Assembly (NCBI GenBank): GCA_900320095.1
Contig: ONQZ01000011.1
Location: 55,382 to 119,381, forward strand
DNA: 64,000 nucleotides
Direction of reading: 5' to 3'
From: an uncultured Lentisphaerota bacterium
GTDB lineage: Bacteria; Verrucomicrobiota; Lentisphaeria; Victivallales; UBA1829
Part shown: piece after piece, positions 24,152 through 37,800 of the stretch
Layout of the letters: each line of letters begins with the position of its first letter
How positions within the stretch are numbered: position 1 is the stretch's first letter
Notes under the pieces: generated by a model
Told to the model about the DNA's origin: nothing
Seen by the model: the letters and a program-made list of their open reading frames with translations, nothing else
The model's database searches: none
Position numbers and translations under genes: made by a program

Positions 24152-24909
24152 GGTGTTGTCTCCTGTTTGGGATGATTTGTGGTATGGGTTGATGGTTTTT
24201 GCGTCTGTTTTGCTGTTCAATTCGAGGCGTGAAAAAACGGCTGTTTTTTCTACTCAAATGAATAATATATCACCTCGCGGAGAAAATAGAATGTATCATT
24301 TGTTCGATTTTGTGTAGTATTTGTGTGCGTGCGAATCCGTGCGGCGACAGGGCAGGGGGAAGGAAAGGGAAAATATACAGAAGATAAAAAGCTGTGAAAG
24401 CAGGGTGATAAAAATTTTTCTATAAGTCTTATATGACCTATAAGTCCTATCTTGTTTTGTCTTGTTTGGCGTCTGTTGTCTGTTGAAGCTGGTAAAAGGG
24501 AAATATAACGCGGATGTCTGCTGAAAATGGCTTGTGAAAGCAAGGCTGTCTTTTTTTTGAAAATATGTGTTGAGAAAAGCGAAAAGAATAAAAGAAAATA
24601 AGCAAAATGAAATAAAACTCTTTGTTTCTTTTGCTTTGAAATAAAACGTTAACTTTTGTGCTGTATTTGTTCCCCGTTTTTGCGCCGCGATGGAGTATGT
24701 CTTTTTTATCGCCGCCGGGAGAATAGGATGCCGTTTCGCGGTGGTTTCGACGGCCAGTCCGGCGGTGCGAAAAAAACGCTTGCTATTTTACTGTTTTGCC
24801 GTTTTTGCGATGGCAGAAAAGAATACCCGGAGACAGTGAATTTTTTAGGGTTTATGTCAATAATCTGCACTATTCTCAAAAAGGACATGTTTTCTGATAA
24901 AAAATACAT
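24152..24909. other. AT-rich intergenic region without recognisable genes
   Basis: About 750 bases, much richer in A and T than the rest of the window. Short frames exist but lack ribosome binding sites and recognisable content. It holds a TATATTAT box on the minus strand near 24265-24273, which may serve the esterase gene though no good -35 is seen. A short inverted repeat GCCGCCGG (24711-24718) / CCGGCGGT (24759-24766) and several T and A runs are present. It may be an upstream activating region for the strong promoter at its right end, or the scar of a lost insertion. Confidence 0.5.
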
Positions 24910-24937
24910 TTGAAAATCACACCTAGAAGTGTATAAT
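24910..24937 (+). promoter_or_regulatory. Near-consensus promoter of the giant gene leader
   Basis: TTGAAA at 24910-24915, 16 bp spacer, perfect TATAAT at 24932-24937. It would start a transcript near 24945, giving a leader of about 890 bases before the giant gene. Confidence 0.7.
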
Positions 24938-24944
24938 ATACGCG

Positions 24945-25835
24945 AGAATAATATAAATAATTCGCCTGTGAGCGGGCACAATACATGAAATGAGCTCAAA
25001 ACGGAACAGACAAACGAGACGGAAAAACGAACTGAAGCAGACGGGACCGGGCAAGATAAGCCGAACCGAACGAAAAACGAACAGAACTGAACACAAAACG
25101 AAACGAGATACGGACCATGAACGAAACGAACAGCAAACGAGCGGAACAGGAGGCCGGGACCGGGTGGTAAGCCGGAAAAACGGACGGCGGAAAGCCGGTC
25201 GTCCGAACTGAACCTGAACTCGGCGCGGAGCCGGGCGGGACAGGGCGGAGACGGACGGAAGCCGGACGGGACGCACGAACGCCGCTTGGGCGGCGCCTGA
25301 ACGCAAGCTCAGGCTGAACCAGATTTTCACTGACTTGAACGCGATCGAAGGGCTGTCGGAAGGCGGCCCGGAGAAGCAGGTCCGGGAGACGATCCCCGGA
25401 CTGTAGAAGCAACCGGAACAACCGCGGGAAACCGCAGGAGACAAACGATGACGACGAACTGGAAACGGACGGAAACGGCGAACGGGGCCGGGGCGCATGC
25501 CCTGAGCGTCTTTGCGCGCGTCTGCGCCGCACCGGGTCGCCGTCACGCCGTCCGGTCGCTCCGCTGGAAACAGGACGCCGTGTGCAGAGATGCCTCGGCG
25601 GACGCAGACCTCCGCGAGGCGGGGCCGGGCGAAGAGTCCGGCGCCGGGGCGGATTCCACGGGTTCAAGCATAACCAGAACGATTTTTATCACATCCCGCA
25701 TTCAAACTCAACCATCAACCCGAAAGGAAACCCCAAACACAACCCAGAAAAAGAAAGGCAAACAAACAAGAACAAGTAACAATTTCGCAAGAAAACCCGA
25801 AACCCTAGCTTAACACAACCAAGGAGAAAAAAGCT
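24945..25835 (+). other. Long T-depleted leader of the giant gene
   Basis: No convincing gene. Within 25021-25320 only 17 of 300 plus-strand bases are T, with many AACGAAC / GGAAC / CGGAC short motifs; the RNA would be almost free of U and largely unstructured. A frame at 25448-25813 has a decent ribosome binding site (AGGAG) but low-complexity content (121 residues, Arg/Thr/Ala rich, no known family), and may be only a leader frame. The last 120 bases are A/C-rich up to the strong AAGGAG at 25821-25826. Confidence 0.5.
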
Positions 25836-28800
25836 ATGGCAGATCCCAAAAAACCCAAACAGCTAAGTGAAGCAGACGTTCTCGTCGAATTCACTTCGAC
25901 TGGCAACATCTATGTCGATCCGGCGTATGCGTCGGAGGAGACTACGCCGGCAACCAGCCCCATCACCGGTGAGGCTCTGGTGTTCGGTGAAAACACCCTT
26001 GCCAATTTCACGGTCAACAACAACTCTTCGCCCGCGCTCAATCCCGAAGACGGCCATGCCACCTTCGTGTCGAATCTCAAACGCGGCACCGCGAGAGGCG
26101 CCGGCCACGATTTCTTCTTCAGCTTCAATCGCAACAAACAGCTGAACGACGTCTACATCACCAACTCGGAAGGCGGCGACTTCTCCGCCTCTCCGCGCGT
26201 CGCAGATAAGTATTTTGCCGATACCGACGGCACTCTGAGCGTCTACATCGAGAACTCCGTTTTCGGCGGCAACCTGATGGGCTTCGGCAGCCAGACCGAC
26301 ACCTCTCAGAAGTTTACCGGCAACTACGAATTCACGTTCAAGAATTCGCAGACGCAGTGGTTCTGCATCACCTACGGTACCGGCTACGGTATGGGTGAAG
26401 GCGGCGCCGGCAACGTCCGTTTCGGCTCCGTTTACGGCAACATCGACCTCCTGGTCGACGGCAGCACCGTCACCAACAACGGCGTCATCCTCGCCGGCGG
26501 TCTTCACCCCGGTGACGACGGCGCTGAAAAGGCTTACCTCCGTGCCTACATCAAGGACTCCCTGTTCCAGGGCGAGTTCGGCGTCATCAAGACCGGCGTT
26601 GACGGCACCATGTTCAAGAGCGAAGCCGATGTCGACATCACGATCGAAGGATCGACCTTCGCCAACGTGTTCCTGATGTTCCCGAACGTCGCGACCAACA
26701 CGCAGGCAAGGAACGACCAGATCACCACCACCGGCGACGTCAATTTCAAAGCGACCAACACCCGCTTCGCCGGTCTGAACATGGGCGCCGGCCTCGGCGG
26801 CACCGGCTGGAACAGAACCGGCTGGATCAAGGGCAACATCAACTTCGATATCAGCGGATCGTCCAACAGCAGCCGCACCTTTATCCATAAAGGTTTCATC
26901 GGCACAGAGGATGAGCACGACACCGTCACCGGTACTCTGACGAACTCCGTGTTCGGCGACTTCACGGGATATGACACCCGTGAAAACAACTACATCTACG
27001 CCGACACCACCATCACGATGACGGCTTCCACGATCGGCAACTTCACGTTCTACAACACGATCAACAGCAACGGCGCCGTGACCCCCACCGCCGGCCGTGT
27101 TTTCGGTGATCAGACCCTCGTGCTCGCCGGCGTCGTTGCCGGCAGCGTCGCCGGTAACGGACCGGGCGCGGAGCAGGGCGACGCCACGTTCAACCTGGTC
27201 GTCAATGCCTCCGAGACCCTGACCCAGGTCGGCGCGATCAGCCGCTGGGGCACCATCACGCTGAGAGGCGCGAATCTCCTGAGCGCCACGAGCCTCAGCG
27301 AAATCGGAACGCTCTCCGTTGTCGACGAAACTCTTGCCGGCGACGTCATCCTCGTTTCCGGTCTTACTGCCTTTGATGAAGAAAACATCGAGACCGTCCT
27401 GGTCAACGGCAGCGAATACACCTACGGCGTGTTCGGCGGCCAGTATTCGTTCATGGGCGGCAACCTTGTCGCTCACGTCGGCGAGACCTACGTCATCAAC
27501 AGCAACTACTCCGGCAACGGCATCACGACGTCCCTCGGCCTGAAGGGCTACAAGGACCTCAGCGCGGCGCAGGCCGCGTCCGCCACCAGCGGCGCGTCCC
27601 TCGCGTTCACCGTTCTGGACGAAGAAGTGGAACCCACGGTCTTCACGGCTGACGTCGTCACGAAGGACTACTCGACGAGCTTCGTCGGTACCGAAAGCGA
27701 GTCGGTCTCTCTTGGCAGCTTCAGCATCATCGTCGGCGATACCGCCGCCGATGTCGCCAGCGCCAACGTCATGGCCACTTATACAACTGATATTAATAGC
27801 GTGAAGTTCGGCAACGTGACCGGCACCGCGTCCCTCTCCATGGACCATGCCGGTGTTGAGGAGACCGTGGTCGGCTCTATCGACCTCACCGGCGCCGCGA
27901 TCGGCGACCTCCAGGTCGGCGTGACCGAAAGCTTCATCGGCGATCTGATACTTGCCGACAATGCCGCGACCAAGGGCAAAGTCACGATCAGCAAGTCCGT
28001 GATCGAAAACGTCTACGGCGGCACGGGCGACGTCGAAGCCGATCTGACCGGCGGCAACACGATCACGAACGTGTTCGCCGAAGGCCAGGGCTCCAAGATC
28101 AAGCTCGCCGGCTCCGAAGTCGACACCTACACCGCTGGCTATTCCGCCTCCGGTTCCGCTGTCGACGTCCTCACCTTCAGTGATTCCGTCGACGCCAAGA
28201 CCCTCATTGTCGGCGGCAACGAAAACGCAATCGGCAAGATCGAAGCCACCATCGGCGGCGGCTCCGCGGAACTCCTCAAGATCGGCGGCACCGGCGATAT
28301 CGTGTCCGGCGATGTTGACCTGACCCTTGCCGGCGGTAAATTCACCGCTGTCAGCATCGCGGAAGACGCGACCGTCAACGGCGCGATTAACGTCAACCTC
28401 GCGGGCGGCACCGTCGCCACGATCGGCGACACCTTCTACGGCCTGATCTACGGCGCGTCCGTGACCGGAGCCCTCGACGGCGGTTCCCAGGGCACGAAGC
28501 GCACGCTGAACGTGCTCGGCCATGCCAAGGTCGAAGCCGTCTCGAACTTCGACGAACTGAACGTCACCGGCGGTACCCTGAACGTTGCCGGCGGCGATCG
28601 CAAGTCCGATATCTCCGAAGCCAACATCCTCTCGATCAACGGCGACATCCTGAACCAGCGCACCATCAACGCCGGCATCATCTCCGCCGTGAACGTGAAC
28701 AACTACGGCGCGATCGGCACGCTCCGCAAGCTTGATGCGGCTGACACCGTCGCCCTGAACCTCACCGGCAACCTGAACAACTACGATGTCGTCCTGACCG

Positions 28801-31800
28801 CCTCCGCGAACATCGGCGGCAACCTGGTCAACACCGGCAAGATCACCGCGCTCGGCGACATCACCGTCAACGGCACGTTCAACAACTCCGGCGACATCTA
28901 CTTCTACGCCGTCTCCAGCCGCGAAGGCGTCTTCTCGCAGAACGGCGGCCTGGCCCTGAACAACGTCGACCTGGTCAACACCGGTTTCATCAGCGCCGGT
29001 ACGCTTACTGGCGTCAAAAACCTGACGACCTCCAAGATGTACGTGACCGGCGGCGCCGAGATCTCCGGCAACATCACCATTGATGCCGGCGCAGAAGTCT
29101 GCTTCACGAACAAGGCCAATCCGGAAGTCGCCAACGGCCTGACCCTCGGCGGCGCCATCACGATGGGCGACACCTCCAATCTGGTTGTTTCCGGCGACCT
29201 CTCCACCACCGGCACCGCGACGATCACCGTCAACTGCGGCGATCTGATCGGCGTCAACGAAATCGTCCGCGCCGAAGGCGGCGTGAACTCCTGGACGATC
29301 AAGCTCGCCGGTGCGAACGCCGGCAACTACCAGTATGTCAAGACCGACACCTCCGTCCTGATCTACTCCACCGACCAGCTGTTCGTCAACTCCGCGTTCT
29401 CCGAGGATGCCGACTGCTTCGTCGACGGTCACAAGCTCCTCTACGGCAAGAACGCGTTCACCACTGTCGAAGACGCCGTCGCGGCCGCCAAGGCCGGCGC
29501 CAAGATCGTCATCGCCGGCGACAAGACCGGCATGGACGTCAGCGCCGCAGCGTTCGACGTGGTGATCGACGGCTCCATCGTCGGCGACGTCACCGCGAAG
29601 AGCATCTCCGTCACCAGCGACAGCACGGTCAAGAGCATCGTCTCCGCCTCCAATCTCACGATTAAGGCCGGCGCGCTCCTCTCCGTCATCGACACGATTC
29701 CGGAAGCTCTGGCGATCGTCATCGACGCTACCGCCGGCACCGGCTCCCGCCTGGTCCTCGACGTTGATTCCTCCAAGGTCACGCTCGACGTCTCCAAGGT
29801 CACGATCAACGGCAAAGCCGCCTACAGCGCGCTCGTTCTCTCCGGCGAAGGCGAAACCGCTCCTGCGCACGCGGGCGACCTCTTTATCATCTCCAGCGAC
29901 AATGCCTATTACGTTCCCGCGTTCTACACGGATGTTGAAGGCACCCTCACCCCGAACTTCGTCGACGGCGATACCTTCGACGCGGCGACGGGCGACGCCC
30001 TCTTCAACGGTGTGAACACGTTCGGCGTGAGAGCCGACGCTGTTGCGGCCGCAAAGGCTGCCGGCGGTCTCTTCGTGATCGTCGACAACCTGGTCAACAA
30101 CGCCCACGGCGATCCGGCTGAAGGCGTTCCGACCGCGTTCGAAGTCGACTTCAACAAGGGCGGCGCGGATCAGCAGCGCGCCATCGTCGGCGTCTGGGAT
30201 CCCAGCGACACCAGCATCCCGCTCGAAGGCGAAGGCAACTACGCTGTCGAGATCATCGGCACGACCAGCAGAGGCAACATCTACGGCCTGGCCCGTAATT
30301 ACAACGTTACCGGCGACTTCAGCATCGTCATCAAGGACACCGTCCAGACCACGAACGGATCCGCTTACCTCACCGGCAACAACGCGAGCAACGTGTTCAA
30401 CGGCAACATCCGTGCCGAGATCACGAACAGCACGCTCCGCAACACCGGTGTCGTCGGCACCGTCGGCACGGAAGACTTCAATCCGGTCAACGTCGACATC
30501 GTGATCCGCGACTCCACGATCGGTTCCGGCACCGGCAACGACAACGGCTTCTATGGACTTAGCGCCCGCGACACCAACGCGAGCACCAAGTACAACGCCA
30601 ACGTCAATATCTCGATCTTCGACTCCATGGTCACCGGCGCCTTCTACGGCATCCGCGCGGCCGACTGGGTCGCCGACAACGCCAACATCTATCAGGCGTC
30701 CTTCATCTCCGGCGGCATCAACGTCGAAGTCGGCGGCACCACGGTCAACAATACGTTCCGTGCCGGCGACTCCCTGCCGCACGGCGCCAACGCCCTGCAG
30801 ACCTTCAACGTCCCGACCACGCTGCACGTCGTCGCGACCGAGAAGAGCCCGTACACGCGTGCCGACTGGGTCATGGAATGGGATACCATCATCATCGACG
30901 CCGACGCCACCCTGCAGGTCAACCACGGCCTTGAATACGTCAACGCCTACAAGGCCGCCAACTCCGACCTCGACTACGGCGGATCTCTGATCCAGATCTA
31001 CATCAATATGTCCGGTTATGCCGGCGGCACGCGTTCCGTGATCGTCGCCGACCTCGCCAATGACAACGGTCAGATCGACACCGATGCCAGCCTGAGCAAC
31101 ATCTCGGTTATCGGCGACAACGACATGACCGGCCAGCGCCAGCTCGTGTACGGCTTCCGCAGCGGTCGTCTGACCCGCGTCGCCGTGTTCGACAAGGCCG
31201 ACGACATGTACGTCAACACCGCGTACAACGACGATACCTCCGGAACGGTGGTCGGCGGTCAGGAACTCTACTTCAACGCCAACGCCCACGACAACGTCGA
31301 AAACGCTCTCGTGTTCGCCAACGACTGGGGCGGAACGATCATCATCACCGGCGGTACTTTCGAGGCCAAGGACTTCAACGGCAACAACGTTGACCTCCAG
31401 AACGGTCTGGTCGAAAGCATCACGATGGGCGACCGTCAGGCATCGACCCTGAAGGTCGAGGACAAGGGTACCTTCGGTTCCGCCGACGGTTCCGGCAAGT
31501 CCGCGATCGAACTCTCGAACAACGCCGTGGTCGGCGATATCGCGAATTTCACCTCGGTCTCGATCAGCGCCGCTGCTGACATCACCGCCAGCAGCCTGAA
31601 CCTGTCCGACGCCACGATCACGATCGACGTGAACAAGTTCGCGGGCCGTCCGCACGCCGTGATCACCACGGAAGGCGGCATCACCGGCTACAGCGCCGCG
31701 AACGTCACCTTCACCGGCAAGGATGCCGACAAGTACGGCACCACGCTGGTCGACGGCAAGATCCTGGTCCTCACGACCACGATCCAGAGCGACACCTACC

Positions 31801-34800
31801 TGAACAGCACGTACTCCGATGCCACCACCGGCACCTTCATGCCGGACGGCACCTATCTCCAGTACGGCTTCAACGCGTTCACCACGTTCGCCGAAGCCAA
31901 GGCGGCTCTCGGCAGCGTGAAGAACACCATCACCGTCACCGGCGGCGAGTTCACCGGCGACTTCCAGCTCGCGGGCTCCAGCTTCGCGATGGAAGACGGC
32001 ATCGTCAGCGGCATCATCTACGGTACCGAAGACGACGACCTCACCGGCATGAACATCACGCTCAACGGCGGCACGATCGGCGGCATCGACCTGACCGCGG
32101 GCGACGGAGCCTACTCCGTGTCCAAGGCCGCGCTCACCTTCACCGACGGCGTTACCGTCAAGGGCAACGTCATCGGCGGCGGCGACACCACCCTCACGGT
32201 CGACGGCGGCGTCAAGACCGGCGGCCTCGAAGGCCTCAAGCAGATCACGATCAGCACCAGCAGCCTCCTCGAAGCCGACTACATCGAGCTCCAGGGCGCA
32301 ACGGTCTTCGTGACCGGCGGCGCGGTCGAGTCCACCGAGGGCAACCTCCGCAAGATCATCAGCACGCAGGCCGGCATCAACGGCGTCGCGGCCTACAGCT
32401 GCGATCCGGGCCTCACGGTCTATGCCTCCGGCAAGGACGTGTACCTGATGGACCTCTCCCACATCTACTTCGACCCGACCTTCACGGAAGCCATTACCGG
32501 CACCACGATGGCCAACGGCGACGTCCTGCAGTGGGGTTCCAACGCGTTCAACGATTTCGCGACCGCGCTCGGCAAGGTCACGCAGAACACCGGCACGCTG
32601 TATGTCAGCAATTACACCGGCGACGTCGTCAACAACACGACCGCCAGCGCGATCAACCTGAACATCTCCGGCGGCTCCATCGGCACCTTCCGTCCGATCT
32701 CCGGCGACCGTTCCACGGCCAAGATCTACAGCCCGATCACCATTGACATCGACGGCGCCACTCTGACCGCCGGCATCGACTACATCCTCGGCCGCGGCAA
32801 CAGCTGGGACAACGTCGGCAACTCGCTGGTCTACTACGCTCCGGTCACGGTCAACCTGTCCAACGGACGCAACAACGACAACCTCCGCTTCGTCGGCCAG
32901 TGGTCCACCTTCGCGGGCGGCCTCACGCTGAACCTGACGAACTGGGATCTCCGCGGCGACTTCAAACCGATCGTCGGCGACTCCCGTGCGGGCGCGAGCG
33001 ACGATGCTCCCAGCTTCCTCGACGTGACCTTCGACAACGTCACGGTCGGCAATGCCGGCGCGAAGTGGATCGGTCTTGCGAACGTCACCGACTGGGGTCC
33101 GCTCGATCACATCAGCCTCACCGTCAAGAACTCCACGATCATGACCGGTACCGGCGGCAACAACATGCGTGTCTGCGCGTTCGACGCCGGCAACGACGGC
33201 CGCCACGGTTCCGCCGTGCCGATCTTCTTCACGGTTGAAGATTCCCACATCAACGCGCTCTTCTCCGCGGCGAACCTCGACGTTCACACCACGAACAGCG
33301 GCTCCTATGCCACCCTGACGATCAAGGGCTCCACCAGCTACATCAAGTGGGCGAACTGGTTCCAGGAACTGGATATGTCCGTTGGCACCCTGCTCACGGG
33401 CGGCACCATCACGATGCGCGACGGCGGCCTCATCAAGATCGACGCCACCGGCTACACCGGATCCACCACGCTCCTGATCTCCCTGTCCGATGGCTTCACG
33501 AACGACACCGAGGCCATGGAACTCGAGCTGACGCAGGACGTCGAAGACCAGTACGAGCTCGTGGCCGGCAAGAAGGGCGTCGTCCTCTGGGACAAGACCA
33601 TCACCGACATCTACACGAACCCGGACTACTCCGCTGAATCCACCGGCTCCCTGGTCGGCGACGGCATCCTCCTCTATGAGAAGAATGCGTTCTCCGATCT
33701 CGAAACCGCCAAGGCGGCCGTCACTGCCGGCAACAAACTATATGTCACCGGCGGCGATTACAACGGCGGTCTCTTCGGCACGCTCGCCGATGGAGACGCC
33801 ACTCCGTTCGTCGACCTCGTGGTCACCAACGGCGTGTTCTCCGACGACGGCGCGATCCTCGCGGCCGCTGAAGAAGGCAAGACCGTCACCGGCAACGCCC
33901 GGATCGAAATCGCGGGCGGCACGTTCGGCAAGGCTCCGGTCGTGGAAGAAGGCGAAGTGGTTGAACCCGCGGTCCTCGTGAGCATCGACGGTTCCAAGGA
34001 TGCCGTCGGCGGCACGAGCGAACTCGTTCTCAATACGAGCGCCCGCGTCTACGCCAACATCACGAACTTCGACAAGATGTCCGTAGTCTCCAACGCCCGC
34101 GTCGCCGGCGACATCACGGTCGACGCTCTCGACATCGACTGCAACGCCACCCTCACGGTCGACGGCATCCTCGACGTCGGCGCGATCCACCTCGTCTCCG
34201 CCGATTACACCGGCCCGAGCAAGGTCGTCCTCACGTCCGACTCCCTGAAGGACCTCGCCCTCGACACGATCGTCACGGTCGACGGCACCGATAAGTTCTA
34301 CTTCGACGGCGAACGCAACCTGTGGCTCGTTTCCGAAGATCCGGGCAACATCTACATCTGCACCGGTTTCGACGAATCGATCAACGGTAAGGCCTACAAC
34401 GGCGACCTGCTGTACTACGGCATCAACGCGTTCAAGACGCTCGACGCCGAAGCGCTTACTCACACGACCAGCGACTATACGGTCTACGTCCTCGACGGCA
34501 ACTACTCCGAAGTCATCGACCTCACCGGTCTCGGACAGGTCCAGCTGCAGCTCGACGGCGGTTCGTTCGCCGGCTTCAAGGTCGGCGACGGCGACGATGC
34601 CGATCACCGCTCCACTGTCCGCATCACCGCCAGCACCAGCGCTGTCACGGTCGGTTCCCTCGCCGGCGTCGAAGGCTCGACCATCGGCTACCGCGTGATC
34701 GCGAACAAGGACGCTGCGATCACCTCGGTCGACGGCATCCAGTACCTCCGTATCGGCGTTGACAAGAACGTCTCGATCACCGACGTTGTGAACTACATCA

Positions 34801-37800
34801 CCAGTGGCGGCCAACTCGTCGTCGACCTCGCCGGTTACACCGCGGGCGCGGCTTCCGTCCTCGCTCCGGCCAACGGCATCAACAACTTCATCCAGCTCGT
34901 TGAAGGCGAGACCTTCAGCAGAACGACGGTCGGCGCGCAGAACAACGGCGGCTACGTCGTGTACTACGATGAAGCCGCGAAGAGCGTCAAGGTCGTTCCG
35001 AACGGCAACGTCATCGTCCTCGACAAGACCAACAACAACAGCACGTACTACAATGGCCAGACCGTTGTCTTCGACGGCCAGACCACCGCGCTCGTGTACG
35101 GCTACAACGTGTCCGACTGGAACTTCGGCGGACTCAGCCAGCAGATCCCGCTCGACGGCAAGCTGGAAGTGAAGGAAGGTTACTGGTTCAGCAACTTCTT
35201 CACGCAGCCGATCCGCACCATCGAGCTCTCCGGCTCCACCATCGAGTGGATGTCCGCAGGCCCGAACGAAGAAGCGGCCCCGGCCGACCGCACCGGAAAC
35301 TACAGCTTCACCGCTGAAAACTCCAGATTCCAGGGCTGGGCGTACCTCGCCGGCCGCGGCACCAGCGGAACGCACATGGGCGTCATCGTCGGCACCTACG
35401 ACGAGGAATCCGGCGAATACATCGACGGCGTGTACAACATCGTCCTGAAGGACACCGTGCTTGCCACCGGCACCGGCGACTTCAACGTCTTCAAGTACGC
35501 CAACGTCCGCGGCGGCACCGCGAACGTCACGATGGAGAACTTCCAGATCGAAGGCGACTTCCAGCTCTTCAACTACGTTTACAACTACGAAGGCGAATCG
35601 CTGGATGAAGTCAATGTGTCCATCAAGAACGCGCAGTGCCCCGCCGCCAAGTGGATGGGCATCTGGGATCCGCAGGATGCCAACGAGACGACCGTGAACC
35701 TGTACATCACCGATGCGAACTTCATCGGCGACGACAACACCCTCGGTCTCTTCGGTACCCACGCCAATGCTGACTGGAACGGCGATGCTCACGTCTACAT
35801 CTCCGGCCTCACCATGGGCGGCCGTCTCTCCGGCGCCCGCGGCCACAACGGCGACGGCAATGCCAACAACATCCTCGGTACCCGTACGCTCCACGTGATC
35901 GGCACGGACAACACCGTCCGCGTCACCCGCGAGTTCACCACGATCGACATCGAAGACGGCGCCGTCCTGAAGGGCGACACCATCCTCATGCCGGGCACCG
36001 CCTCCGGAGCTGCCTTCACGGGCTTCATCCTCCGCGGTCAGGCGGGTTACACCGGCGAGGTCAAGGAATACGCCGTGATGGGCGCCACCGTCAACGGCGT
36101 CGGCCAGTATGATGCCCAGTTCCTTGATGCCGATGACAACGAGATCACCACTCCGTATGCGGCCATCGTCGGTAACACCAACGTCTTCATCTACAGGACG
36201 GACGGCGATGTCTACTTCAGCAGCAACTACAACGCTCTGACCACCGGCGCTACAGTCACGGAAGCCGACGGTACGAAGAACTTCCTCGTCTACGGCGACC
36301 ACAACACCGATGGCTCCTTCAACGCGGTCAACGGGATGCGCGGAGCTTATGCGGCGGTCGACGCCCGCGGCGGCAGCGATAAGGCTGCGATCCAGGTCGT
36401 TGACTCCAACCTCACGAACCTGTACACGTACGGCTATCGCACCATCGTGAACAGCGGCACGATCAGAAACGTGGTCGGCGGCACCAATGCCACCACGGTG
36501 AAGGTCGATTCCGGCGAGGTCGACGGAGACGGCAACCCGATCATGGTTGACGAACTCGTCCCGGCTCCGACCGTTGATTCCGTCAACATCACGGTCAAGA
36601 AGGAAGCTGCCGTGACCAACATCTCCGTCTCCGGCGAGACCTACTCGGCGGTCACGGGCGATGCCCTGGTCACCATCGCCGACGGCACTGAGATTCTCGG
36701 TACCGTCTTCGGCGGCGCGACGGATTACGTCGGCGGCGCCAGCAAGCTGGTGTTCGAAGGCGACGCCACCGTCAAGGTCGTCAATGACTTCGACAGTGTC
36801 ACGCTCAACGCGAACAGCGTTGTCACCCTCAGCGGTGCGTTCTCCGCAGCTGCCATCACGATCGACGCTTCCAAGTTCGCGGACTTCACCAAGAAGGTCC
36901 TCGTCGCGGAAGGCGGCTTCGGCGAAGGCGCGATCACGGTCAACGTCATCGGAACGGGCTTCGGCTATCAGTTCCTCGACGACGGCAAGACCCTGGTCGT
37001 CACCTCCGACCTCGTCGGCAACACCTACGTCGACACCACCTGGACCGAAGCTGACGTCCACAACAAGTTCGTCGGCGACATGGCCCTCGTCTGGAACAAG
37101 AACGCGTTCAACTCCGTCGCGGCTGCCGCGGCTGCCATCGGCGAAGGCAGCACCCTCTACATCGAGGGCGGCAACTCCACCGAAGCCGTCACCCTGACGA
37201 AGAAGAACGACGTCATCGTCAGCGCGAACACCACCGGCACGGCAGTCGGCACTCTCACCGCGGACGGCGGAACCCTCACGGTCTCCACCGACTTCACCGC
37301 GACCGAGATCAACGGCTTCTCCGGCATCGCTCTGAACGCTGTCGACAACATCACGATCGGCGCCATCACGCTCGCTGAAAACGGCACGATCACGATCGAC
37401 ACGACCGGCTACACGCAGGAAGCCACCGACGCCGCGGTCCTCACCGTCGCGAACGGCATCACCGGCCTCACCGACGAGAACATCGTCCTGACCGGCGAAG
37501 GCTCCGGCGCGTTCCACGCCTACTACAGCCACATCGACAACAGCATCCACACGATGCGCATCGACAACTTCTACGTCGATACCGCGTTCGGTACTGCTGG
37601 CGAAGGCATTGTCGAAGGCCAGACCAACCCGATCACCGGCGAAACCCTGCTCTGGGGCGTCAATGCGTTCTACTACCTCAATGACGCTCTCGGAAAGATG
37701 GCGCCGGGCCAGGGCCTCTACATCAACGGTCGCGACGGCAACAACGTCAACACCCGCGGTGAGGTTGCGAACATCTACCTGACCAACAGCAATATTCCGG

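Noticed and set aside
24656..24913. 85-codon frame in the AT-rich island
   Set aside because: No ribosome binding site and mixed Cys/Arg content; it ends at the -35 of the giant gene promoter.
24923..25667. Minus-strand frames of 207 and 223 codons over the T-poor leader
   Set aside because: Their Pro/Ser/Arg/Phe-rich content simply mirrors the A/G/C-only composition of the other strand.
25863..33287. Antisense open frame of 2,474 codons inside the giant gene (and another of 2,468 codons at 33738-41144)
   Set aside because: They lie in codon register with the sense frame. Their openness follows from the near absence of TTA, CTA and TCA codons in the sense gene (a CTA near 33739 ends one). 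No ribosome binding sites and no protein-like content.
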